In this document: one piece after another, positions 1-8,192 of the stretch | How the letters are laid out: every line of letters starts with the position of its first letter | How positions within the stretch are numbered: the stretch's first letter is position 1 | Assembly: GCA_014904845.1 (NCBI GenBank) | Contig: MU119916.1 | Location: 1 to 12,892, forward strand | DNA from: Acephala macrosclerotiorum | Taxonomy: Eukaryota > Ascomycota > Leotiomycetes > Helotiales > Mollisiaceae | Reading direction: 5' to 3' | DNA: 12,892 nt | Notes under the pieces: generated by a model | Seen by the model: the letters and a program-made list of their open reading frames with translations, nothing else | Told to the model about the DNA's origin: nothing | The model's database searches: none | Position numbers and translations under genes: made by a program

Positions 1-62
<62 letters not shown>
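1..62. repeat. poly(A) homopolymer run
   Basis: The first 62 bases are all A, and the run ends at the C of position 63. It could be the 3' tail of a non-LTR (LINE-type) retrotransposon whose body lies to the left, or a low-complexity edge where an assembly stopped. Nothing in the window separates the two readings. Because the right end of the window is also low complexity, an assembly edge is quite plausible. Confidence 0.9.
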
Positions 63-63
<1 letters not shown>

Positions 64-342
64 GAGTATAAAAATCGATTTATTATTAATAATTAAAAAT
101 TAAAAATTATAATTATAATTATATTGATAAATTTTATAAATAGAATAAAAAACGATATAAATTCGATTAAAAGTTTTAATTTTTTTTAAAAATAAAATTT
201 TCGCGTTATTCGATTTTTATTTATTTTTTTTATTTTTATTTTTTTTTAATATTAAAATTTTTTTTAAAATCAAAATATTTAATAAAATATTTAATTTTAA
301 TATAATATAATTTTTTATAATAATTATAAAAATTTCAAGTAT
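63..342. other. AT-rich flank without a recognisable gene
   Basis: This stretch is almost only A and T, with the few C and G mostly as CpG. I could read no gene, LTR or RNA in it on either strand. It is the left-hand pre-insertion sequence of the Copia element that starts at 348. Its composition matches that of the spacer at 7337-7760 on the other side of the element, so both are probably parts of one older, already mutated repeat block. Confidence 0.6.
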
Positions 343-347
343 TTAAT
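343..347. repeat. target-site duplication, left copy (TTAAT)
   Basis: TTAAT lies directly before the 5' LTR and is repeated exactly at 7332-7336, directly after the 3' LTR. A 5-bp duplication is what Copia integrases normally make. With equal-length LTRs, it fixes both ends of the element. Confidence 0.85.
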
Positions 348-491
348 TATTAAAATAAAACTCTTTTAATCTTGGTACGAGATTACGTTTCACGTGATTC
401 GCTCTTTTCTTTGTATATATATATAAGAGAATTTCGCTTTTTTCTATATAAATATATATATTGAATACATATTCAATTATACTTTTCAATA
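348..491 (+). repeat. 5' LTR of Copia element 1
   Basis: This 144-bp LTR begins TATTAAAATA and ends TTTTCAATA. These fit mutated TGTTG... and ...CAACA, the usual TG...CA ends. It aligns without gaps to 7188-7331 with 15 differences, all transitions: positions 360, 361, 363, 374, 384, 391, 396, 402, 409, 411, 413, 427, 463, 468 and 482. The 5' copy keeps the G or C at 12 of them. All five CpG dinucleotides are intact in both copies. The TA repeat at about 413-426 and a second TATA-like run at about 445-461 are candidate core promoter elements. CACGTG at 391-396 is preserved here and is TACGTA in the 3' copy. Confidence 0.93.
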
Positions 492-501
492 GATTATAAA
501 C
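492..501 (+). promoter_or_regulatory. primer-binding site, half-tRNA (initiator Met) type
   Basis: GATTATAAAC follows the 5' LTR with no gap. Reversing three G-to-A changes gives GGTTATGAGC. This complements the anticodon stem-loop of fungal initiator tRNA-Met, which contains GCUCAUAACC. Copia-type elements are known to prime from such a half-tRNA fragment rather than from the tRNA 3' end. The position directly after the LTR and the one-way changes make this a good fit, although the site is only 10 bp long. Confidence 0.75.
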
Positions 502-1785
502 TCGAATTTCGCTCGAAACTCAACTTATTTATTTATTTATTAACTTATTTACTTTATTATTTTTATTTCAAAAACTCAATTTTTCTCGAGTTTTTATACT
601 TTTCAACAATCGAACAAATCTCTAAAAAACTTTATTTACTCAAATCAATTAAATTTTCTATTTTTCAATAAATATATACTAATTAATTTAACTCAAAAAA
701 AACTCTTAATAATTAAATCTCTCGAATTTTGATTTCTCAATTTAAGAATTCAATTTCTCTTAAAAAATTTACTTAATTTAAAACATTTAATAATAATTCA
801 AAACAATTTCAAAATTATTTTTCGAATAATTTAAAATTATATATTCGTACTATAATTTCATTTATAATCTTTTTTTATTTATTTTAAAATTAAATCGCAC
901 ATTGCGTTTAATATTTAAATTCAAATTAATCGTATTTTAAAATAAATTATTAATTATTTACTAATTGTTTTCAAAGTATTTCTTTTTATTATTTCAATTT
1001 TAAACGATTTTAAAGTGTTTAAATTCGAAAAAGTTTCCTTGAAATATAGTAATTGTAACAAAATTTGCGATCGTTAATTTATTTAATTTCATTGAAATCG
1101 TTGATTTTTTTATCGATTATACGACTCGAAATTTACTTTTATTGTTTTTTTTTACGTTTAAAACTAATTCTACCAAATAAATTACTATTTTACAATTTTT
1201 AAATAAATATTTTATTTACTCGTTTAAATTTTTATTATTATTTCTATTAATAAAAAAACTTTACAAACTTTAAAATAATCAATTACAAATAATTCGATTT
1301 ACGATCAATATTTCAATATAATAAATTCTATTATTACTATTACAATAATTAAATCGAAATATTTACTCTATAAAACATATATAAATAATACAAAAAAATT
1401 ATTCGAATTTTAAATAAAAAAAAAACTTTTAATCTTTTTTAAATCGAAAAAAATATAAAATCGATAAAAAAATACATTTAACGCTCAAATTTATCGATCG
1501 TACTTTTTATAAAAAAATTACTTTTTTAATTTGAGAAATTTTAATTTCAATATCGTTTAATACAAAGAAATTTTAATTATTAATTTTTCTATTTCAAAAA
1601 TATATTTAAAGACTTTTTTAATACTTTTATTAATATTATTAATCGTATTTACAATTTAAATAATTTTTTATTATTTCAAAATAATAAACTACTTTTTTCT
1701 CAAATAAACTTTTAAAAAAATTACGTTTCTTTTCTAAATTCTATTAATATCTTTGAATCTACAATTTATTCGCTATTTTTAAATA
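502..1785 (+). other. leader and unreadable 5' part of element 1
   Basis: No domain could be read here. The + strand keeps many C in CpA and CpT (repeated CTC, CAA, ACT), but G outside CpG is rare, so the changes here fell almost only on the complementary strand. The stretch should hold the untranslated leader and perhaps the start of gag. No convincing start codon survives. Confidence 0.6.
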
Positions 1786-2880
1786 TTGAAATTATTATTT
1801 CAAGTATTCAATTCTCAATTAACTTCTTTTTTTCAAAATCATCGTAAAAACTTTTACTATTTACTGAAAAATTTATCGAATCTTTATCTCAAACTTATTA
1901 TCAAATCACTAAATCGTTTTTATTCTACTTGCAATTATCAAATCAAAATTTACTATCATTTAAAATTATTAAAAATCTTCAAATTCAATTTTCTTTAATC
2001 GTAAATTTTATTTACTATCGAATATTCTTAAAATTTTTATCTCAATTTTTTTTTTATTAATTTTTTTTTATTCAAAGAAATCATTTAAATTTTATTAATT
2101 ACTTAATCAAATCGCAACTAATATTATTTTAATCGATTTCAATTTCTTTTTATAATATTTAATATTAAAATCAATACTAATTTCAATATTAATATCGTTT
2201 TTATTTTTCAAAATAATAATAATTAAATCGATTTCTATTATCAAATAAAAAAAATATTTTTAATTATAAAATTCAATTTTATTTTTAATAAAAAATATCA
2301 ATCAATTTTTATTAATATTAAATTTACAATTATCGAAAATATTAATATTATCGTTTTTACTATTTATAAAACAAAATACGACGTATAAACGATTATAAAA
2401 AAAGTATATAAAAAAAAATATTCAAATAAAAAAAAATAATAATACGATTACAAATTTATTCGAAATTATTATAATTATATTAATTTTAAAAAAATCGAAA
2501 ATTTAAATCGAATTTATAATATTTTCAAAAAATTTAAAATTTATTAAATTACAAATACGAAAAAATTTATCGATTTTATTATTCGTTTTTATATTTTAAT
2601 TTTAATAAAATATATTAAAATTATCGATTTTACGAATCAATTTTTATAAATTAATAAAAAATTAAATTTTTTTTACAAAAATATTATATTTAAAATTATT
2701 TAATTTATTTTATAGTTTTTTTAAAAACTCGATTTTAAATTCGAAATTTTTATTATATTTTTTCAAACAATTTATAATTTTATCAATATATTTGAATATT
2801 TAATTATTACTTAAAAAACTATAATTTAAAAAGCGTTTAATAAAAAATAAAAACAAAATTCGATTTCAAATAATAGTAAT

Positions 2881-3054
2881 ATGATTTTTTTTATTACAAA
2901 ATATAATACTAAAAAATTATTTTCATCGAATATATTTAATACTCGCGATTTTTATACTTATTATAAGAAATTATATTATATTAAAAAAAAGTATTTTATT
3001 AAATATTTTTATTTTAAGAAAAAATTCAACGAAAAATATTATAATAAAAAAAAA
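2881..3054 (+). other. Gag CCHC zinc-knuckle region (element 1)
   Basis: In the frame beginning at 2881 the codons at 2953, 2962, 2977 and 2992 are all TAT. They are spaced as C-x2-C-x4-H-x4-C and derive from TGT (Cys) or CAT (His) by one transition each. The residues between them read as a Lys-Lys pair, then Tyr-His, followed by a basic stretch. This matches the fungal Copia knuckle type with a C-x-Y-C-K-K start. The preceding codons (2941-2952) read Thr-Arg-Asp-Phe, and the frame is open upstream to 2881. The knuckle binds element RNA in Gag. I am confident in the spacing and less so in individual residues. Confidence 0.75.
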
Positions 3055-3962
3055 ATTTAAATTCGATAATATAAAAAAAATATCAAAAAAATATAAAATT
3101 AATTTATTATTTAATTCGATTTTAATCGTAAAATTTGTAAATATTATTAGTATTCTCGTTTATAATTTCGAATTTTTAATTATCGATATTCAAATATTTA
3201 ATAATATCGATTTTTTTTTTTGAAACTATTTTTTTTATTTTATCAAATACTTTTAAAAATAAATAAATTATAAATATCGAATATACTAATAATTCGATTT
3301 ATAATAAATTTCAAATAATCAATTTTCAATATAATAATTTTAATATTTACAATAAAATTAATAAAAAAATTCAATATAAAAAAATCAATAATATTTCAAT
3401 TTTTATTTTCAAATCAAACGATTAATTTATTCTTTTTATATTTAAAAATAAAATCGTATAATTTTATCTCAATTTTTCTATTTTTTCGAATTAAAAAATT
3501 TAAATTAATTCTCGATAAAAATTTAATTTTTTGAATTTAAAACAATTATAAAATTAAAATTTTCACAAAATACAATCTTTAATTATTCGATTAAATCAAA
3601 TAATTTTCTTATTATTATATTGCAATTTTAATTATCGTTTTAAAAGATTTTAAAAACAAATTAATTCTAGTAAATTTTATTTTTATTATTATTATTCGTA
3701 CTATCAAAATAAAATTTATTTTAATAATTTATATTTTTATTAATTACAATTTTTTTTTATATAAATAATTACAAATTTATATTATTGTAAAAAAATAAAT
3801 TGATTTAATATAAGCGATTAAATTACTTAAAAAACAAAATTTTAATAAACTTTCAATCGATTTTTAAAAAGTAATATATTACGAAAAATTTTATATTTGT
3901 AATATTTATTTAATTTAAAAAAAAAAATTTTATTTTATAATCATTTTATCGATTTTAATAAC

Positions 3963-4440
3963 TATTTAATAAAATTTATTTATTTTAATATTATTATTTT
4001 TATTTTTATTAAAAATTATAATAATAATAAATATTTCGTTATTTTTTAATATATAAAAATAAAATTTATATTAATTTATTATATTAAATCAAAAAACGAA
4101 ATCGTGAATTGTTTTATTCATTTTAAAAAACACTAAAAACGATTAGATTTAAAATAGAAAATTAAACGTTTACGAGTTGATAATAATAGAAAATATATAA
4201 ACAACAAATTTCAAAAAATTCTCAAAAAAGAAAATATTGATTAAAAATTAATAAAATTATATATACTCGAAATAAACAATTTATTTAAGCGTTTAAAGTA
4301 AACGATTTAATTAAAAACAATTTCGATATTTTATAGAATTAAATTAAATTTCAAATATTAATTCGAAATTATTAAATACATTTACTATTTCTATTTTCAA
4401 TGTATTTATATTGTAATTAATATATTACTATTTTAAATAT
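3963..4440 (+). other. Copia integrase catalytic core, mutated (element 1)
   Basis: One uninterrupted frame gives the DDE integrase core. The first Asp is AAT at 3987-3989, in a context fitting H-x-D before the G-P turn. The second is GAT at 4179-4181 inside V-D-N-N-R-K-Y, from V-D-N-G-R-E-Y. The Glu is AAG at 4287-4289, directly before Arg CGT, in the usual P-E-x-N-G-x-x-E-R block. The spacing is D-x63-D-x35-E, as expected for the family. Between the first two acids lies the basic K-S-K-N-E segment, and after the Glu comes the usual K-L-x-x-x-x-W-F helix. The first Asp became Asn and the Glu became Lys, so the enzyme is dead. A possible C-x2-C of the N-terminal zinc domain lies at 3898-3909 in another frame. 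Confidence 0.85.
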
Positions 4441-5729
4441 AATATAAAAAAGTCTTTTAATACAATTACTTTCGTATATTCAAATTTATTATTTATTATT
4501 ATAATCTCAATAAATAAAAAAAACTTCAAAATAAAACAATTTAAAAATTTTTAATAAAATACAAAAAAAATATACTTTATAGAATCTTAAAACTTAATAA
4601 TCGCATTATTTAAATTATTTCAATTAAAATTATTAAACGTATTTTATAAAAACAATTCGTTTTTAAAAATACGAATAATTATTTAATAATTCTAATATCG
4701 AAATTTTTATCGAAAATCGTTTTTATATATTTAATCAATTTACTTTTATTAAATCTAAATCTAAAAAAAAAACGTTTATTAATCGAAAATTAATTTATTT
4801 TCAAAACAAAAAAATTAATTATTTTAAGCGATTTAAATAATATTTTAAATACGTCATTAAATTTATCGATCTTATAACAATTTTCTAGATCGCAAAATAT
4901 TTTTATAGTTTATACAAAAAAGAAAATCGAGCGTTACTAATACTTAAAAACTCGATTAATAATCGCAAAACCATTTAATCGCTTATAATTACACTTATCG
5001 TATTATATTATTTTTCGAAATTTAAAGTCTTTAAATCTCGATTAAAATATTTTTTAATTCAATAATTCTTTTTATCGAAACAATCAATTATTTCGAATTA
5101 TAAAACGATTATACTTTTAAAATTCTTAATTCGATTTGGATTTCAAAAAAAAATCTAACGATAATAATTTTTATTAGTAATATTTTTTAAATCGCGTTTA
5201 TTTAATCGTAAAACAAAATTTTTAATTTAATTTTTAATTATAATTATTTACAAATAATTAATCGAATTATTAATATATAAGAAAGAAAAAACTTAAAATA
5301 TATATATATTTTTTTTTTTTAAAATTTCAAAAATAAATTCAATAATAAATAATAATATTTATAATATTTGTATTTATAAAAACAATTTTTTAATTTTTTA
5401 ATTAATAATAATAACGATTTTTATATGTTTACGATTTTTATATTTTTAAATTACGAATATTTATAAAATTTAAACGATTTTTTTAATTTATTACAAATAA
5501 AAAATTTTAATTTTATTTGTAAAAAATTTATCATAAACTTTAAAATATTTTTTATATTTTCGATTTATTTCATATTTTACAATTAGTATTTTCTTTTTTT
5601 TTTATTGATTATATAAACTCGAACGAATTTTTCGAATTTCGAATTCTCGAAAAAATAATAAATAATTCGTAATAAAAGAAATAGAAAATTGTAATATAAA
5701 AAAAATATAATTTTTTAATCGAAAATAAA
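4441..5729 (+). other. integrase C-terminus and linker to RT, poorly readable (element 1)
   Basis: This segment lies between the integrase core and the reverse transcriptase and must hold the integrase C-terminal region and the linker that Copia elements have there. Its length of about 1.3 kb is generous for such a linker but not impossible. I could not fix residues. It may also contain small insertions. Confidence 0.5.
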
Positions 5730-6218
5730 ACGTAAACGAAAATAGTATATTTAAAAAATTGTTAATCGTGTTTTAAAAAATAAGTATTTAAAATTAAACG
5801 TAAAATTGCGAGAAAAAAATTTCGATACAAAATTCGATAAATCGTTCGCGATTTCAAATAATAAAAAAAAATCGATTTTTATAAAATATTCGCGTTCGTT
5901 ATTAAATCAATATTTTATAAAATTATTTTTGTTTTTACAACGATATATAATTGAGAGATTGAATAAATAAATATTAAAACGATTTTTTTTTACGATACAA
6001 TCAATATTAAAATATATATTAAATTTTTAATTGATTACAATATCTCGAAAATCGTTAAATTCAATAAAGTATTTTACGATTTGAAATAATTACTTTAAAT
6101 TTAATATAATATACTAATATTATTTTTTGTAAAACAAAATTTTAAATTTTTCAATATCGACTTTTTTATTTTTTATTAAACAAATACAATTATTACTATT
6201 TACGTAAATAATTTATTT
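5730..6218 (+). other. Copia reverse transcriptase, N-terminal two thirds (element 1)
   Basis: One frame without indels reads as a Copia RVT_2 domain. In order there are: a W-V-F-K-I-K block (W as TAA at 5781); a K-A-R-W-I-V-R-x-F-K-Q block at 5829-5861; the W-E-I-E-Q segment at 5952-5966, leading into x-x-K-T-A-F-x-Y with the first catalytic Asp (AAT, 5970-5972); the F-N-K-V-F-Y-D-L-K helix at about 6063-6089; and the active-site box I-Y-V-N-N-L-F at 6198-6218, from Y-V-D-D with both Asp as AAT. This agreement over more than 150 codons leaves little doubt. The domain stops abruptly just after YVDD (see the finding on the deletion). Confidence 0.9.
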
Positions 6219-6235
6219 TAATATTTATAATTTTT

Positions 6236-6827
6236 ATCATTAATCGATTTACGATTAATTTTACGATAATATATATAAATACAATTAAAAGAATCTTTCA
6301 ATACATTAAAAGTACTTTAAATATAAAATTAATTTTCAAAAACTATTTTTAATTATTATAAAATTATATCGACTCGAATTAAACGAATAATTACAATACT
6401 CGTTATTCGATCTTTAAATGTATTTTCAATTTAAATTCTATAATTAGATATTTTTTAATTCTCGAAACGTTAATTTACGATTTTCTTTTTATTGTATAAA
6501 ATTAAATACATTAAACAAACAAATGCAACTAAAAAAACGATCTAATTATAACGTTTTTTAAAAAATATTAATTCGAATAATTTAAATTTTAATACGATTA
6601 TTATTTATAAAAATAATCAAAAAACAATTATTTTAATTAAAAATTCGCAATTTTACAATCGAATGAAATATATCGATATTTAATATTATTACGTTCGAAA
6701 GAAAATTGTAAATAAAATTATCGAATTTAAATATATATTAACGTTGTAATAAATTGCAAATAGATTAATAAAAGTATTATTTCGCGATTTATTCGAAAAA
6801 TTTAAAAAATTTGTAAAAATAAAATAA
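6236..6827 (+). other. RNase H and pol C-terminus (element 1)
   Basis: Frame 2 (modulo 3) reads N-R-F-x-x-N from 6242, then I-K-R-I-F-Q-Y-I-K-S-T-L at 6284-6319. This is the conserved R-Y-L-K-G-T block that precedes RNase H in Copia pol. The RNase H start follows as Y-I-D-S-N-stop-T-N-N at 6365-6391, from D-S-D-W-A-G-D, with the Arg-rich D-T-R-x-S turn after it. In frame 0, 6756-6779 reads A-N-R-L-I-K-V-L, from the hallmark A-D-G-L-T-K, and runs through F-E-K-F to the stop at 6825. A frame change must lie between about 6560 and 6750. Confidence 0.88.
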
Positions 6828-7187
6828 GTAAACTCGTAAAATCGAAAAAGAAATTTTTTTTTTTTTACGATTTATCGATCGTTTATAGACCGTTTTAAAT
6901 CGTATCGAGTTTCGATTAAATTGAATATTAATATAGTTTAAATTATTCAAACTATTATTTAACGTTGCATATATCGAATTAAATTAATTATATATTTTCA
7001 AAATATTTTCAAAGTTTCGATTTTTTTATTTTACGTTTACTATTTTTTTATAATTTTTTTTCTTTGTATAGTTTTAATTATAATTTATTGAAAAAAAAAC
7101 TAAACATTATATATATTATTCTATATATAATTAGAATTAGAGTTTAAAGTTTGTAAAAAACTATTAAAACTTTTAATCGTATAAAAA
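6828..7187 (+). other. 3' untranslated region with presumed polypurine tract (element 1)
   Basis: This non-coding stretch runs between the pol stop and the 3' LTR. The bases just before the LTR (ATAAAAA, 7181-7187) are all purine except one T, which fits a polypurine tract whose G became A. The exact tract cannot be proved. An imperfect hairpin (ATAGTTT at 6933-6939, AAACTAT at 6949-6955) is present but is not obviously meaningful in such AT-rich sequence. Confidence 0.55.
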
Positions 7188-7331
7188 TATTAAAATAAAG
7201 TTTTTTTAATCTTAGTACGAGATCACGTTTTACGTAATTCGTTCTTTTTTCTATATATATATATAAAAGAATTTCGCTTTTTTCTATATAAATATATATA
7301 TTAAATATATATTCAATTATATTTTTCAATA
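7188..7331 (+). repeat. 3' LTR of Copia element 1
   Basis: This 144-bp direct repeat of 348-491 aligns without gaps. It carries the A or T state at 12 of the 15 differing sites and keeps the older G or C at only three (7200, 7224, 7251). The 3' copy is therefore more heavily mutated than the 5' copy. Its terminal bases equal those of the 5' LTR. A short reading frame on the opposite strand across this repeat is an accident of composition. Confidence 0.93.
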
Positions 7332-7336
7332 TTAAT
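7332..7336. repeat. target-site duplication, right copy (TTAAT)
   Basis: This is an exact copy of 343-347, directly after the 3' LTR, and it closes element 1. Confidence 0.85.
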
Positions 7337-7760
7337 AAATGATCGTTTATTATAAAAACGATTTTAATATTAATAATAAACGAATTTTATTATTATTTTT
7401 TATTAAACGTTTTTTAAATTATTATATTTTATTCGATTACAAAATAAAAATATAAAAACGTATAATAAAATCAATTAATTTTTTTCGTTTTTAAAAATTA
7501 AAATAAAATTAAAAAAAAAGTTTTTTATAAATATTTTAATTTTTTTAATTATTATTTAAAATTAAATATAATAATATAAATCGCATATATTAATAAACGA
7601 AATTTTAATTTAAAAAATAAAATATAATATTAATTTTTTTTTAAAAAAAAATTTCATTATAAATATAAAATAAAAATATTATTAAAAAAATTTTAATCGT
7701 TTAAAAATTTTTTTTAAATCGATTTACGATTAATTAAATTCGTTTTTTTATTAATAATAA
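7337..7760. other. AT-rich spacer between the two elements
   Basis: These roughly 420 bp are almost without G or C outside CpG. No gene, LTR or RNA was recognised on either strand. It resembles the left flank of element 1 in composition. It is the most completely mutated part of the window, which suggests that it is older than both elements. Confidence 0.6.
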
Positions 7761-7920
7761 TGTCGGGACATATGCACGTGCTTATCACGTGCCCTAGCTA
7801 AAGAGAGCTAGCGTAGAACTTGAGAGTATATCAATACTTTCGATTTTAGATTTAGTTCTTTAAACAATTAATAATCTTTATATTTAATACGTAAAAACTA
7901 CGATTATTGAACGTAATATA
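7761..7920 (+). repeat. 5' LTR of Copia element 2 (right end inferred)
   Basis: The left end at TGTCGGGACA is clear because it marks an abrupt change from fully mutated sequence. The right end is inferred. ...GTAATATA at 7913-7920 could be a mutated ...GTACA end, and the TTGATAT that follows resembles a primer-binding site starting T-G-G with one G-to-A change. No second copy is in the window, so the 160-bp length is unproven. The first ~80 bp keep C and G in all contexts, while the rest is mutated like its surroundings. Confidence 0.65.
7775..7811 (+). promoter_or_regulatory. two CACGTG boxes and a hairpin in the LTR of element 2
   Basis: CACGTG occurs at 7775-7780 and 7786-7791, within a near-symmetric GCACGTGC-TTAT-CACGTGC arrangement. 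Next comes a perfect 6-bp stem, CTAGCT (7794-7799) and AGCTAG (7806-7811), with a 6-base loop. CACGTG is the known core site of fungal bHLH factors such as Cbf1 and Pho4. A role as an LTR enhancer is inferred. The LTR of element 1 also has one CACGTG (391-396), which supports some function. Confidence 0.5.
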
Positions 7921-7934
7921 TTGATATATTCGAG
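7921..7934 (+). promoter_or_regulatory. possible primer-binding site of element 2
   Basis: TTGATATATTCGAG follows the inferred LTR end. A start of T-G-A fits T-G-G, the complement of a tRNA CCA end, after one G-to-A change. I could not match the following bases to a specific tRNA, so both the site and the LTR end remain tentative. Confidence 0.3.
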
Positions 7935-8076
7935 TATTTTAATATTATTAATACTAATTAGTATTTAATTTTATTAATTGAATACAAAACAATAAAGTTT
8001 AAATTAAAAAAAGTTTTTACGTAAAAAAAAATATATTTTTTCGAAATTTAAAAGTATATATTTAATTTTTTCTCGG

Positions 8077-8192
8077 TATTTAAAAAATTTTACGAAAAAG
8101 TATTAAAAAAATTTTACGTAAAAAAATACAGTTTTTTTAGTATTTAAAAGTTTTACGTTTTATATTTTTTTCAATATTTGAAAAATTTTGCG
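8077..8192 (+). repeat. four degenerate 17-18-bp direct repeats in the leader of element 2
   Basis: Copies of TATTTAAAAAATTTTACG or close variants lie at 8077-8094, 8101-8118, 8141-8157 and 8175-8192. They are spaced unevenly (starts 24, 40 and 34 bp apart) and differ by a few bases, including TTTGCG in the last copy. They lie between the primer-binding region and the readable gag. They could be remains of a minisatellite in the leader, or chance similarity favoured by composition. The shared ...TTTTRCG end makes pure chance less likely. Confidence 0.45.

Larger units (their letters stand above)
1786..6827 (+). pseudogene. gag-pol polyprotein remnant of Copia element 1
   Basis: This is the broken polyprotein gene of element 1. 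In an active element it encodes Gag, protease, integrase, reverse transcriptase and RNase H for the virus-like particle. The left limit is uncertain. 1786-1998 is the longest stop-free stretch, begins with TTG, and shares the frame of the Gag zinc knuckle at 2953. The right limit is a stop at 6825-6827 after a typical Copia pol C-terminus. The frame of each block, as position modulo 3, is: Gag knuckle 1, integrase core 0, RT 0, RNase H 2, pol C-terminus 0, so several indels have occurred. Most in-frame stops are TAA where the family has Trp or Gln. A protease active site could not be read with confidence between 3060 and 3300. Confidence 0.85.
348..7331 (+). mobile_element. Copia (Ty1) LTR retrotransposon 1, complete but RIP-degraded
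   Basis: This 6984-bp element has two 144-bp LTRs (348-491 and 7188-7331), a 5-bp duplication on both sides and a primer-binding site at 492-501. Allowing C-to-T and G-to-A changes, the interior reads on the + strand in the order Gag zinc knuckle (2953-2994), integrase (3963-4440), reverse transcriptase (5730-6218), RNase H (6365-6560) and the pol C-terminus (6756-6827). Integrase before reverse transcriptase is the defining order of Copia/Ty1 elements; Ty3 elements have the reverse. The element is dead: stops replace Trp and Gln codons throughout, the frame shifts several times, and a segment after the YVDD box is missing. I cannot name the family. Confidence 0.93.

Noticed and set aside
414..470. 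TA-rich palindromes as an origin or a CRISPR-like repeat
   Set aside because: The alternating TA runs are part of the duplicated LTR. They lack regular spacing with unique spacers, and such runs are expected by composition.
1786..1998. A 70-codon open stretch starting with TTG as a separate small gene
   Set aside because: It lies inside element 1, in the same frame as the Gag zinc knuckle. It has no plausible ATG or ribosome context and is better taken as a stop-free piece of degraded gag.
3160..3230. Protease active site of element 1
   Set aside because: Readings resembling an I-D or S-G-A-like core exist in two frames, but neither gives an Asp followed by Thr/Ser-Gly by transitions alone. 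The site could not be assigned.
4827..4934. A second integrase-like reading (S-D-x-x-x followed by an E-R pair 33 codons later)
   Set aside because: The integrase core at 3963-4440 has all three catalytic positions with family spacing. This second reading depends on many assumed changes and sits where the integrase-RT linker belongs, so it is probably chance.
7144..7329. A 61-codon reading frame on the minus strand
   Set aside because: It runs antisense across the 3' LTR of element 1, and its content is explained by TA repeats. The equivalent stretch of the 5' LTR is not conserved as a protein.
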